A DNA stretch of 64,000 nt from Rhodoferax sp. BAB1 (lineage in GTDB: Bacteria > Pseudomonadota > Gammaproteobacteria > Burkholderiales > Burkholderiaceae_C): the NCBI RefSeq assembly GCF_013334205.1, contig NZ_CP054424.1, forward strand, positions 1,322,001 through 1,386,000. Direction: 5' to 3'. Positions 28,349 through 36,513 of this stretch are shown here, piece by piece (the stretch's first letter is position 1; each line of letters starts with the position of its first letter). The translations under genes were made by a program, and so were the position numbers. The notes beneath the pieces were generated by a model. It did no database searches and was not told where the DNA came from. It worked only from the letters and a program-made list of their open reading frames with translations.

Positions 28349-28836
28349 ATGCCAAGGCGGGGTACCAGATGAGTCAAGCGCGTCCCTTCAAGGTGCTGGG
28401 CATCCAGCAGATCGCCATTGGTGGCACCGACAAGACCCGGCTTCAGAGGCTCTGGGTCGACATGCTGGGCCTGCAGGTCACCGGCACGTTCAGGAGCGAG
28501 CGCGAGAACGTGGACGAGGACATCTGCGCCATGGGGCAGGGGGTTTACAAGGTCGAGGTGGACCTGATGCAGCCACTCGATCCGGAAAAGAAGCCGGCCG
28601 TGCACACGACCCCGCTCAACCATGTGGGACTGTGGATCGACGACCTGCCCCGGGCCGTCGAGTGGTTGAGCGCCCAGGGCGTGCGTTTCGCCCCGGGCGG
28701 TATCCGCCAGGGCGCGGCCGGTTACGACATCTGTTTCCTGCATCCCAAGTCGAACGATGAGTTTCCGATTGCCGGTGAAGGCGTGCTGATCGAACTGGTG
28801 CAGGCGCCGCCCGAGGTGGTGGCCGCGCTTTCTTGA
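28345..28836 (+). CDS. VOC-superfamily protein, probable methylmalonyl-CoA epimerase
   Basis: A 163-residue glyoxalase-fold protein with two beta-alpha-beta-beta-beta units. Putative metal ligands are Gln in GIQQIAIGG, His in [11 protein letters not shown], and Glu in [11 protein letters not shown]. The operon makes (S)-methylmalonyl-CoA and uses the (R) form, so an epimerase is expected, and this last gene is the only candidate. The first ligand position of classical epimerases is His; here it is Gln, as in glyoxalase I, so lactoylglutathione lyase activity is an alternative. The start at 28345 overlaps the pccA stop (ATGA). An ATG at 28369 would remove eight residues. Confidence 0.75.
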
Positions 28837-28872
28837 TAGGGGCAAACCCCGTAAGGTCCCTGAAGGACGTCT

Positions 28873-28896
28873 CCCTATACTGAACAGGGTATAGGG
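28873..28896. repeat. Inverted repeat upstream of the chemoreceptor gene
   Basis: CCCTATAC at 28873-28880 is matched exactly by GTATAGGG at 28889-28896 with an eight-base loop. It lies in the 145-base gap between the epimerase gene and the chemoreceptor. It is not followed by a T run, so it is not a standard terminator. It could be a regulator site or an RNA hairpin in the leader. The function is unknown. Confidence 0.6.
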
Positions 28897-28981
28897 CGCT
28901 TCAGTTCGGGTTCGATTCAGTCGATCTTGAATTGTGATCAGACCCACCCCAGTTGAGAGAGATACGTCATTGGGATCCGTC

Positions 28982-30469
28982 ATGGGCATCATCAAACAGA
29001 TTTTTGGACCCGGCGCATGGCTCATGCGCCGCTTGTCCCTGGCCGGCAAGCTGATCCTGCTGATTGTGGTCATGCTGCTGGCCTACGTCGCGATGGAGTG
29101 GGTCGGCATCGTCACGGGCGTCTGCGCCCTGGCGCTCCTGATCTACCTGATGCTGGCCTTCTATTTCAGTTTCATGGCCGACCTGCGCCGGGTCATGCAT
29201 TTCATGGAGCAGACGGCGCACGGCAATCTGCGCGAGAAGGTGGAAATCCGCGGTCGCGATGAGCTGGGCGCCATGGCCCAGGCCATGCAGGGCATGGTGG
29301 CCAGTCTCTCGGGCATGGTGGCCAGCATCCGCAGCAACTCTGCCCTGGTGGCGCATGCCGGCCAGAGCCTGGCCGCGGGCAACCGCGAGCTGTCGGACCG
29401 CACCGAACAGCAGGCCGCCAATCTGGAGCAGACCTCGGCCAGTGTGCAGGAGCTCTCCAGCACGGTGCAGGGCAATGCACGGACCACGCAGCAGGCCAAC
29501 AGCCAGGCCGCCCAGGTGCGGGACGTGGCCGACCGCGGTGCCCAGGGCATGGTGCAGGCCGTGCAGTCGGTCGAGGCCATTCAGAGCAGCGCGCAGCGCA
29601 TGAACGAGATCATCGGCGTGATCGACAGCCTGGCTTTCCAGACCAACATCCTGGCGCTCAATGCCGCTGTCGAGGCCGCGCGGGCTGGGGAAGCCGGGCG
29701 TGGTTTTGCCGTGGTGGCGGCCGAAGTGCGCTCGCTGGCGCAACGCTCGGCCGAGTCGGCCAAGGAGATCCGCCAGCTCATCGGCGCTTCGTCGAGCCAG
29801 GTGGCGACCAGCGTGACGCAGATCCGCACGGCGGGCAGCAGCATCGGAGAAATCGTGCCGGGCATCCGTGGCGTGGCCGAAAGCATGTCCCACATCTCGG
29901 TGTCCAGTGCCGAGCAGAGCACCTCGCTCAACGAGATCACGGCCGCCATCCGCCAGCTCGACGAGATCACCCAGCGTAATGCGGCCATGGTGGAGCATGC
30001 GGTCGAGCAGGCCGAAAAGCTGGAGCAGCGCGCCTCCACGCTGGCCCAGGCGGTGGCGGCCTTCCGGCTGCAGCAGGGCACGGCCGACGAGGCGCTTGCG
30101 CTGGTGCAGCGCGCCATCGCCTTTCGGCAGCAGAGCGGCCGCGACAGCTTCCTGCGCGGCCTGACCGATCCTGCCCAGGGCTTCCACGACCGCGACATGT
30201 ATGTGTTTGCGCTGGACCGCAACGGCGCCTACCTGGCCTTCGGCGGTAACCCGGCCAAGGTGGGGACACGCGTGCAGGACATCCCGGGCATCGACGGCCA
30301 GGGCCTGCTCCAATCCATCGTCGCGCAGGCCGAGCACGAGCCGGGCTGGGTGGAGTACGACATCACCAACCCCGCCACGGGTGCGGTGCAGACCAAGATG
30401 TCCTATGTGCAGCAGGTCGACGACGTCTATGTCGGCTGCGGCGTGTACAAGAACCTGGTTGCTAGCTGA
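28982..30469 (+). CDS. Methyl-accepting chemotaxis protein with C-terminal Cache-like domain
   Basis: A 495-residue receptor. Two adjacent membrane helices (about residues 20-38 and 41-62) leave almost no periplasmic part, so there is no conventional outer sensor. A HAMP-like region follows, then the signalling domain with the conserved hairpin tip [29 protein letters not shown]. After residue about 380 comes an extra domain ([24 protein letters not shown]...VGCGVYK) resembling a single Cache domain, which would be cytoplasmic. I chose ATG 28982; an in-frame GTG at 28934 is possible. No che genes are nearby, so it is an orphan receptor feeding a chemotaxis system encoded elsewhere. Confidence 0.88.
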   Translation: MGIIKQIFGPGAWLMRRLSLAGKLILLIVVMLLAYVAMEWVGIVTGVCALALLIYLMLAFYFSFMADLRRVMHFMEQTAHGNLREKVEIRGRDELGAMAQAMQGMVASLSGMVASIRSNSALVAHAGQSLAAGNRELSDRTEQQAANLEQTSASVQELSSTVQGNARTTQQANSQAAQVRDVADRGAQGMVQAVQSVEAIQSSAQRMNEIIGVIDSLAFQTNILALNAAVEAARAGEAGRGFAVVAAEVRSLAQRSAESAKEIRQLIGASSSQVATSVTQIRTAGSSIGEIVPGIRGVAESMSHISVSSAEQSTSLNEITAAIRQLDEITQRNAAMVEHAVEQAEKLEQRASTLAQAVAAFRLQQGTADEALALVQRAIAFRQQSGRDSFLRGLTDPAQGFHDRDMYVFALDRNGAYLAFGGNPAKVGTRVQDIPGIDGQGLLQSIVAQAEHEPGWVEYDITNPATGAVQTKMSYVQQVDDVYVGCGVYKNLVAS

Positions 30470-30476
30470 GTCGGGT

Positions 30477-31136
30477 TCAAGGGCTGCCCGCGCGGCGCGC
30501 GCGCGCGCGCGCCAGGGCCGCCTCGATCACGGCGCGTTTCTGGTCCAGCACGGTCGGGTCGGTGTGCTGGCTGTGGGCCGGCAGATCGGCCAGTTTGGCA
30601 CGGGCTTTTCCTTCCAGCCGCAACTCGTTTTCCTGCTGTTCGCGCTGCAGGCGCAGCACGTGGAAGGCATAACGCTGGCGTGCGGTGTCGGCCTGCGGCT
30701 GCGACCAGGCGGCCCAGCCGGTGCGCTTGCCGCTGACGTTCTCCATCTGGATGCAGTCCACCGGGCAGACCGGGATGCACAGTTCGCAGCCGGTACAGTG
30801 CGGTGCTATCACGGTGTGCATGCGTTTGTTGCCGCCCAGGATGGCGTCGGTGGGGCAGGCCGCGAGGCAGAGCGTGCAGCCGATGCACCAGTCCTCGTCG
30901 ATCACGGCCACGGTCAGCGGGCCTTCGGTACCAAACGCGGGGTTCAGCGGCAGCGGGGCCTGACCGGTCAGCGCCGCCAGGCGGGCTACGCCCTCGGCAC
31001 CACCGGGCGGGCACTGGTTGATGGCCGCCTCACCCGCGGCGATCGCCTGCGCATAAGCCGCACAGTCCGGGTAAGCACAGCGCGTGCACTGGGTCTGGGG
31101 CAGGGCGGCGAGGATCTGGTCGGCAGTCGCGGGCAT
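30477..31136 (-). CDS. RnfB/RsxB-like iron-sulfur ferredoxin protein
   Basis: A 219-residue cytoplasmic electron-transfer protein. An N-terminal Fe4S domain has Cys17, Cys20, Cys25 and Cys42 (QCTRCAYPDC...NQCPPGG). Two 4Fe-4S ferredoxin motifs follow: WCIGCTLCLAACPTDAI and HCTGCELCIPVCPVDCI. It lacks the N-terminal membrane helix of true RnfB, and no other rnf/rsx genes are adjacent, so it is a free-standing member of the family, common in Burkholderiales. The C-terminal tail is Arg/Ala-rich, encoded by an 18-base alternating GC run. It ends seven bases from the chemoreceptor stop, convergently. Confidence 0.88.
   Translation of the reverse strand: MPATADQILAALPQTQCTRCAYPDCAAYAQAIAAGEAAINQCPPGGAEGVARLAALTGQAPLPLNPAFGTEGPLTVAVIDEDWCIGCTLCLAACPTDAILGGNKRMHTVIAPHCTGCELCIPVCPVDCIQMENVSGKRTGWAAWSQPQADTARQRYAFHVLRLQREQQENELRLEGKARAKLADLPAHSQHTDPTVLDQKRAVIEAALARARARRAGSP
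30495..30512. repeat. (GC)9 dinucleotide run inside the RnfB-like gene
   Basis: Eighteen bases of strict GC alternation encode the ARARAR stretch near the C-terminus of the RnfB-like protein. Such runs favour left-handed DNA and replication slippage. Length changes here would shift only the last few residues of the protein. Confidence 0.85.
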
Positions 31137-31167
31137 GGCGCCGATTATCGCGGCATGCCCAGCAGGC

Positions 31168-32475
31168 TCAGGCCGCCGACTTCGTCGTTTTCTTGCCGCC
31201 GGCCCTGGTTGGTGTGTTGTGCTGCAGGATGAAGGCCTTGACCGCCGGGTAGACGATGTCGCGCCAGCGCCGGCCCGAGAAGATGCCGTAGTGGCCAGCG
31301 CCCTTGGCTTCCAGGTGCTGCTGGCGGGCCTTGGGCACGCCGCTGCAGATCTCGTGCACGGCTTCGGTCTGGCCCGAACCGGAGATGTCGTCGAGTTCGC
31401 CTTCGACCGACATCAGCGCCGTGGTCTTGATGTCCTGCGGCTTGACGCGCTCGGTGGCACCGTCCACGCTTTTCACATCCCAGCTGCCCTGCACCAGGCT
31501 GAAATCCTGGAACACGGTCTTGATGGTTTCAAGGTAGTAGTGCGCGTCCATGTCGAGCACGGCGTTGTACTCGTCGTAAAACTGGCGGTGCGCATCGGCG
31601 CTGGTGTCGTCACCCTTGAGCAGGTGCTCGAAGTAGTCGTAGTGGCTCTTGGCGTGGTGCTGCGGGTTCATGGCCACGAAACCCGCGTGCTGCAGGAAGC
31701 CCGGGTAGACGCGCCGGCCCGCACCGGGGAAGTTGCTCGGCACGCGGTAGATCACGTTGTTCTCGAACCAGCTGTGGCTCTTGGTCATGGCCAGGTTGTT
31801 CACCGCCGTGGGCGACTTGCGCGCGTCGATCGGGCCGCCCATCATGGTCATGGTCAGCGGCGTGGTCTCGCCGCGGCTGGCCATTAGCGACACCGCCGCC
31901 AGCACCGGCACCGTGGGCTGGCACACGCTCATCACGTGGCAGTTGCCGTATTCGGCCTGGATGTGGCGGATGAACTCCTGCACGTAGTTGACGTAGTCGT
32001 CCAGGTGGAACTCACCCTGCGAGAGCGGCACCATGCGCGCGTTTTTCCAGTCGGTGATGTAGACCTTGTGGTCCTTGAGCATGGTGCGCACGGTGTCGCG
32101 CAGCAAGGTGGCGTAGTGGCCGGAGAGCGGCGCCACGACCAGCACCACAGGCTGGGCCTTGAGTTTGGTCAGGGTGGCCGGATCGTCGGTGAAACGTTTG
32201 AAGCGGCGCAGCTCGCAGAAGGGCTTGTCCAGTTCCACGCGCTCGTGGATGGCCACGTTGACGCCGTCCACGCCCACCGTGCGGATGCCGAATTCGGGTT
32301 TTTCGTAGTCCTTGCCCAGGCGGTGCAGCAGCGCGTAGCCGGCCGCCATGCGCTGGGCATGGGGCAGGTGGGCCAGCGGTGACAGCGGGTTGTTGAAGGC
32401 CTTGGCCGTGGTCTCGGCCAGATCGGCAAAAGGCTCCATCAGGGAGCGCTGGGTTTCGTAGAGCTGGTACAGCAT
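31168..32475 (-). CDS. phaZ: Intracellular polyhydroxyalkanoate (PHB) depolymerase
   Basis: A 435-residue alpha/beta-hydrolase-fold enzyme of the i-PHB depolymerase family. It starts MLYQLYETQRSLMEPF, typical of PhaZ. The nucleophile is Cys185 in VMSVCQPTVP rather than Ser, the family hallmark. SVEGELDDISGSGQT holds the likely Asp and KGAGHYGIFSGRRW the His. It mobilises stored polyhydroxybutyrate to hydroxyacyl units inside the cell. A monocistronic reverse gene, it is divergent from the dioxygenase gene. If the polymer contains hydroxyvalerate, its products would feed the propionyl-CoA operon, but that link is an inference. Confidence 0.95.
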   Translation of the reverse strand: MLYQLYETQRSLMEPFADLAETTAKAFNNPLSPLAHLPHAQRMAAGYALLHRLGKDYEKPEFGIRTVGVDGVNVAIHERVELDKPFCELRRFKRFTDDPATLTKLKAQPVVLVVAPLSGHYATLLRDTVRTMLKDHKVYITDWKNARMVPLSQGEFHLDDYVNYVQEFIRHIQAEYGNCHVMSVCQPTVPVLAAVSLMASRGETTPLTMTMMGGPIDARKSPTAVNNLAMTKSHSWFENNVIYRVPSNFPGAGRRVYPGFLQHAGFVAMNPQHHAKSHYDYFEHLLKGDDTSADAHRQFYDEYNAVLDMDAHYYLETIKTVFQDFSLVQGSWDVKSVDGATERVKPQDIKTTALMSVEGELDDISGSGQTEAVHEICSGVPKARQQHLEAKGAGHYGIFSGRRWRDIVYPAVKAFILQHNTPTRAGGKKTTKSAA

Positions 32476-32496
32476 GAGGGACTCGCTTTCAGCGGA

Positions 32497-32510
32497 TTGC
32501 TGCAGTGCAA
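32497..32510. promoter_or_regulatory. TGCA-rich dyad upstream of phaZ (candidate PHA-regulator site)
   Basis: TTGCTGCAGTGCAA has matching TTGC/GCAA ends around a CTGCAG core, 22 bases upstream of the phaZ start. A TGCTATATT extended -10-like element follows on the reverse strand. PhaR-type regulators of polyhydroxyalkanoate genes bind TGC/GCA-rich dyads, so this is a reasonable but unproven candidate. phaR itself is not in the window. Confidence 0.35.
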
Positions 32511-32591
32511 TATAGCAGTTGCACAGGCATTTGACCTGGGTAATTGCACCTAATCCGGGCGGCCAACTGCCGCCAACGCGACAATCGGCCC

Positions 32592-33419
32592 ATGCCCGCC
32601 CCGATTCTCTCCCCAGGACCGCGCCAACCCGTGCTTTTCATCGGCCACGGCAGTCCGCTCAACGTCATCCAGCCCAATGATTTTCGCCCCCGGTGGGAAG
32701 CCCTGGGGCGCGAATTCGGTGCCACCTGGCCTAGGCCGCAACTGATCCTGTGCATCTCGGCGCACTGGCTCACGCAGGGCTGGTGGCTGACCGGCATGGC
32801 GCAGCCGCGCACCATCCATGACTTCGGCGGCTTCCCGCGCGAGCTGTTCGAGCAGCGCTACCCGGCGCCCGGGGCGCCGGCCCTGGCGCATGTGCTGGCC
32901 ACCGAGTTGCGCCAGCCCGGCACGGACACCCCGCTGGGGGTGGACGAACAGGACTGGGGCTACGACCACGGCTGCTGGGGCGTGCTCAAGCCCATGTTCC
33001 CGCAGGCCGACATCCCGGTCATCCAGCTCAGCATGGACTATGCGCGCCCGCCCGCCGATCACTACGCCCTGGGGCAGCAGTTGCGCCGCCTGCGGGAGCG
33101 GGGCGTGCTCATCGTGGCCAGCGGCAACATCGTGCACAACCTGCGCACCATGCGGCGTGAGGCGGCGAACCACCAGGCCTACGACTGGGCCATAGCCTTC
33201 GACCGCCAGATCGGCGAGCAGATCGCGCAGGGGCAGCTGGACGACTTGCAGCACTTCCTGCAACAGGGTGAACTGGCCCGCCTGGCCCATCCCACGCACG
33301 AGCATCTGCTGCCCTTGTTGTACGCGGCGGGTGCCGCGGACCCGGGCGAGACCGTGCGCTTTTTCAACGACAGTTTCCAGGGGGCCTCGATCTCCATGCG
33401 CTCGGTCATCTGGGGATAG
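32592..33419 (+). CDS. ygiD: 4,5-DOPA-extradiol-dioxygenase-like protein (YgiD family)
   Basis: A 275-residue class III extradiol dioxygenase. The putative metal-binding His residues are His19 in FIGHGSP, His58 in ISAHW and His126 in DHGCWG, and THEHLLPL near residue 236 provides the catalytic His. The family opens catechol-like rings; the bacterial natural substrate is uncertain. The ATG at 32592 gives the usual length; the frame extends upstream to 32544 without support. It is followed by the chalcone-isomerase-like gene with an 84-base gap. It is probably a stand-alone gene. Confidence 0.9.
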   Translation: MPAPILSPGPRQPVLFIGHGSPLNVIQPNDFRPRWEALGREFGATWPRPQLILCISAHWLTQGWWLTGMAQPRTIHDFGGFPRELFEQRYPAPGAPALAHVLATELRQPGTDTPLGVDEQDWGYDHGCWGVLKPMFPQADIPVIQLSMDYARPPADHYALGQQLRRLRERGVLIVASGNIVHNLRTMRREAANHQAYDWAIAFDRQIGEQIAQGQLDDLQHFLQQGELARLAHPTHEHLLPLLYAAGAADPGETVRFFNDSFQGASISMRSVIWG

Positions 33420-33503
33420 GTTATCGTTTGCATAAGCCCATTTGTAAGCCTCTGTAAGGCAGCGACAATGCCGCAGCTCCCCCACCAAAAAACAGAGGAA
33501 CAA

Positions 33504-34091
33504 ATGAGTCGAATCCTGAAAGCGCTGCTCCTGTGCACCCTGGGCTTGCTGGCCTGGCCGGTCCAGGCCCGCGAGGTCGATGGCGTGAAATACGAAGAGA
33601 GCATCGAACTGGCCGCAGCGAAGTTGCAGCTCAACGGCGCCGGCACGCGCTACAAGGCGGTGTTCAAGGTCTATACGGCGGGTCTGTACCTGAGCCGGCC
33701 GGCATCTACCACGGCCGAGGTGCTCGCGGCCCCCGGCCCGAAGCGCCTGACGCTGACCTTTGTGCGCGAGATCGCCTCCGAGGAACTGGGCCGGCTGTTC
33801 ATCAAGGGCATCAAGTCCAATACCCCCAATGAGGAATACACGCGCATCGTCGGCAGCGTGATGCGCATGAGCCAGGTTTTCTACGATGCACGCAAGATGA
33901 AGGTAGGTGAGGTCATCAACATGGACTGGGTGCCGGGCAAGGGGACGGTGATCACCATCCGCGGGGTACCGGTCGGCGAGCCCTTTCCCGAGCCTGAGTT
34001 CTACGGTGCCCTGTTGCGCATCTGGCTGGGCCAGGACGCCGCCGACTGGACGCTGAAAGAGGCGCTGCTGGGGCAGTCCTCGCGCAGGTAA
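33504..34091 (+). CDS. Exported chalcone-isomerase-like protein
   Basis: A 195-residue protein with a classic signal peptide (ILKALLLCTLGLLAWPVQA, cleavage before REVDGVKYE). The mature part begins GVKYEESIELAAAKLQLNGAG and contains AVFKVYTAGLYL and LTFVREIASEELGRLF, the pattern of the chalcone-isomerase-like (Chalcone_3) family. Bacterial members are periplasmic and probably bind fatty acids or similar ligands rather than flavonoids. AGAGGA lies five bases before the ATG at 33504. The frame from 33468 would place extra residues before the signal peptide and is rejected. Confidence 0.88.
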   Translation: MSRILKALLLCTLGLLAWPVQAREVDGVKYEESIELAAAKLQLNGAGTRYKAVFKVYTAGLYLSRPASTTAEVLAAPGPKRLTLTFVREIASEELGRLFIKGIKSNTPNEEYTRIVGSVMRMSQVFYDARKMKVGEVINMDWVPGKGTVITIRGVPVGEPFPEPEFYGALLRIWLGQDAADWTLKEALLGQSSRR

Positions 34092-34100
34092 GCCGCCCGC

Positions 34101-34841
34101 TCAGAGCAGCGAACGCAAGAGCAGGCTGCTGCCCGTGAGCAGCAGCACGCCGTGCAGCACCAGCAGGAAGCGCCGCTTGTCCAGCCGCAGGCTGACATGG
34201 TGGCCAATGTAAAGGCCCAGCGCCACGGCCGGCAGCAGGCACAGCACCAGCCAGAGCAGTTCGGGGTCCAGCAGGCGGCCGGCCAGCAGGAACAGCGCCA
34301 CGCGCACCACCGAACTGAACATCAAGACGGCCGTCTGCGTGGCGCGGATCTGCTGCACATCGTCCAGGCGGCGCAGCAGGTAGAGCGAATAGACCCAGCC
34401 GCCGGCGCCGAACAGCGCGCTGAACACGCCCCCCACGCTGCCGTACCACCAGGCCCAGCGTGGCGACAGTGGCGTGGTCGGGGACGTCCTGGGCCGCAGG
34501 CCGTTGAGTGCGTACAGCACTACGAAGGCACCCAGCAGCGGCATCAGCAGCGTGACAGGCAGGGTAAAGAGCAGCCAGGCGCCCAGCGCGCTGCCGGCCA
34601 GCAGCGCCGGCACCAGACGCCAGAGTTCGCGCCGCGCCACATGCTCGCTCAGGCGCCAGCCGTTGGACCAGGAGGCCACCATGTCGGTCAGCGCCAGCGT
34701 GGGTACCACGGTGGAGACGGGCAGCAGGTGGGCCAGCAGCGGCGCACTGACCAGGGTGGAGCCGAAGCCCACCAGGCCGAAGACCACATAGGCCATGGTG
34801 ATGACGGGTTCCGCAAACAGCAGGGTCAGGAGATCCGGCAT
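34101..34841 (-). CDS. TauE/SafE family (TSUP) membrane permease
   Basis: A 246-residue protein with about eight membrane helices. The conserved TSUP motif appears twice: GLVGFGSTLVSAPLLAHLLP near the N-terminus and GSVGGVFSALFGAGGW in the middle. TSUP members export or import sulfite, organosulfonates or other anions; substrate cannot be predicted here. It lies directly downstream of the RhlE-type helicase gene (gap about 11 bases), probably in one transcript, and converges with the chalcone-isomerase-like gene. Confidence 0.88.
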   Translation of the reverse strand: MPDLLTLLFAEPVITMAYVVFGLVGFGSTLVSAPLLAHLLPVSTVVPTLALTDMVASWSNGWRLSEHVARRELWRLVPALLAGSALGAWLLFTLPVTLLMPLLGAFVVLYALNGLRPRTSPTTPLSPRWAWWYGSVGGVFSALFGAGGWVYSLYLLRRLDDVQQIRATQTAVLMFSSVVRVALFLLAGRLLDPELLWLVLCLLPAVALGLYIGHHVSLRLDKRRFLLVLHGVLLLTGSSLLLRSLL

Positions 34842-34852
34842 GGTCGGAGTGT

Positions 34853-36094
34853 TCAGTCGCCGCGTGCGGCGGCGCGTAGCTTGTCCTTCTTGCTCGGATG
34901 TTTGCCCTTGATGCCGCCCGTGCCGGCGGCAGCCGGCGGGGCCGCCTGCGTGGGCTCGAACCCGGGGATCACTTCGCGCGGCAGCTGCAGGCCCTGGCGC
35001 TTTTCGATCAGGCGGAAATGCGCTTCGGTCCCGGCGCTGACGAAACTCACGGCCAGGCCGCTCTGCCCGGCCCGGCCGGTGCGGCCGATGCGGTGGGTGT
35101 AGTCGCTGGTCGAGCGCGGCAGGTCGTAATTGACGACCACCGGCAGTTGCGTGATGTCCAGGCCGCGTGCCGCCACATCGGTGGCGACCACCACGGTGAG
35201 GCGCTCGGCCTTGAAGTCGGCCAGCACCTGCGTGCGTTTGCCCTGGCTGAGTTCGCCGTGGAAGGGTTCGGCGTCGATGCCGGCCTTGCGCAGCTTGTCG
35301 GCCACGATCTCGGCGGCGTGTTTGGTCGCCACGAAGACCAGGACCCTGCTCCAGTGCTCCTGGGTGATCAGCTGGCGTAGCAACTGGGTGCGGCGGGCCG
35401 CATCGACGGCGAGGGCGCGCTGCACGATGTCGGGCGGGCCCGACTCAGGCAGCACGTCGATGCGCAGCGGGTCCTGCAGCAGGGTGTGCGCCAGGGCCTG
35501 GACGGCGGGCGGGAAGGTGGCCGAGAAAAACAGGTTCTGGCGCTGGCGGGGCAGCAGCGAGAGGATGCGCGCCAGCTCTTCGGCAAAACCCAGGTCCAGC
35601 AGGCGGTCGGCTTCGTCCAGTACCAGCGTCTGCACGCCGGCCAGGCTCAGCGCGTTATGGTCCAGCAGGTCCAGCAGGCGCCCGGGTGTGGCCACCACGA
35701 TGTCGGTGCCGCCGCGCAGGCCCATCATCTGCGGGTTGATCGAGACACCGCCAAACACCACAGTGACTTTCAGCGCCACGCCCAGGTGCTGCGCCAGGCT
35801 GCGGAACTCGTCACCGACCTGGGCGGCCAGTTCACGCGTGGGCACCAGCACCAGCACCAGCACCAGCACGCGGGCACGCCGGGCAGGGTCTGCCGCAGCC
35901 CCGGCCAGCTGCTGGAGCAGCGGCAGTGCGAAGGCCAGGGTCTTGCCCGATCCGGTCTGCGCCGAGCCCAGCACGTCGCGGCCCTGCAGCACTGCCGGAA
36001 TGGCTGCAGCCTGGATGGGCGTGGGGGCGGTGTAGGCCCGGGCGCTGAGCGCGCGCTGCAGGGCGGGCGACAAGCCCAGGGAGGAAAATGGCAT
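34853..36094 (-). CDS. rhlE: DEAD-box RNA helicase, RhlE type
   Basis: A 413-residue helicase. It has the Q motif (TPIQAAAIP), the Walker A AQTGSGKT, Ia PTRELA, Ib TPGRLLD, II LDEADRLLD, III FFSATFPP, and VI HRIGRTGRAG. The C-terminal tail is short and Lys-rich (GKHPSKKDKLRAAARGD). RhlE proteins remodel ribosomal and messenger RNA. Just before motif Ia the sequence reads VLVLVLVLVPTRELA, with more Val-Leu pairs than usual because of a hexanucleotide repeat in the gene. The gene heads a two-gene reverse unit with the TSUP permease. Confidence 0.92.
   Translation of the reverse strand: MPFSSLGLSPALQRALSARAYTAPTPIQAAAIPAVLQGRDVLGSAQTGSGKTLAFALPLLQQLAGAAADPARRARVLVLVLVLVPTRELAAQVGDEFRSLAQHLGVALKVTVVFGGVSINPQMMGLRGGTDIVVATPGRLLDLLDHNALSLAGVQTLVLDEADRLLDLGFAEELARILSLLPRQRQNLFFSATFPPAVQALAHTLLQDPLRIDVLPESGPPDIVQRALAVDAARRTQLLRQLITQEHWSRVLVFVATKHAAEIVADKLRKAGIDAEPFHGELSQGKRTQVLADFKAERLTVVVATDVAARGLDITQLPVVVNYDLPRSTSDYTHRIGRTGRAGQSGLAVSFVSAGTEAHFRLIEKRQGLQLPREVIPGFEPTQAAPPAAAGTGGIKGKHPSKKDKLRAAARGD
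35843..35869. repeat. Hexanucleotide tandem repeat (CACCAG)4 in the helicase gene
   Basis: Four perfect copies of CACCAG plus CAC (35843-35869) encode the repeated Leu-Val pairs just before helicase motif Ia. Most DEAD-box proteins have two hydrophobic pairs here (VLVLVPTRELA); this one has about four. Each unit is six bases, so gain or loss keeps the reading frame. Confidence 0.85.
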
Positions 36095-36195
36095 GGACAG
36101 CTTCAGGAAGGGGCACCCAGTTTAAGCGCTACGCTGCCAGGACCGGCGTGGGACGACGATAATCAAGCCCCTCGCGAAATTTACCAAGGCCCATC

Positions 36196-36510
36196 GTGCG
36201 CAAAACCTATCCGCTCCACATCGAGGGCAAACACCCGGACCGCGTGCTCGACGCTGTCAAGCACGACATCCGCAAATACGTCAAACGCCAGCGGCGCGTG
36301 GCCCTGCCCGAAGGGGTCGACTTCTGGGACTTCGACTGCAGGTTCGGCCTCAGTTCTGACACGGCTGCACCCATCCATTTCGGCAACCTCATCGAGCAGA
36401 TCGACGCTGCCGCCAAGGACGGTGCCACGGCGGTTTATGTGGAAGTGCTGGCCAAGAGCGGCCACCGCAAGGCCCGCCCGCAGTCAGAGGCGCAAGAAGG
36501 GCAGGACTGA
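36196..36510 (+). CDS. DUF6172-like small protein
   Basis: A 104-residue soluble protein of unknown function. It opens MRKTYPLHIEGKHPDRVLDAVKHDIRKYVKRQRR, with LPEGVDFWDFDCRFG in the middle. This matches a conserved small family in betaproteobacteria that I recall as DUF6172. It is rich in basic residues in the first half, and the C-terminal tail is charged and probably disordered. It ends three bases before the patatin gene, so the two are cotranscribed. No function can be assigned. Confidence 0.75.
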   Translation: MRKTYPLHIEGKHPDRVLDAVKHDIRKYVKRQRRVALPEGVDFWDFDCRFGLSSDTAAPIHFGNLIEQIDAAAKDGATAVYVEVLAKSGHRKARPQSEAQEGQD

Positions 36511-36513
36511 ACG

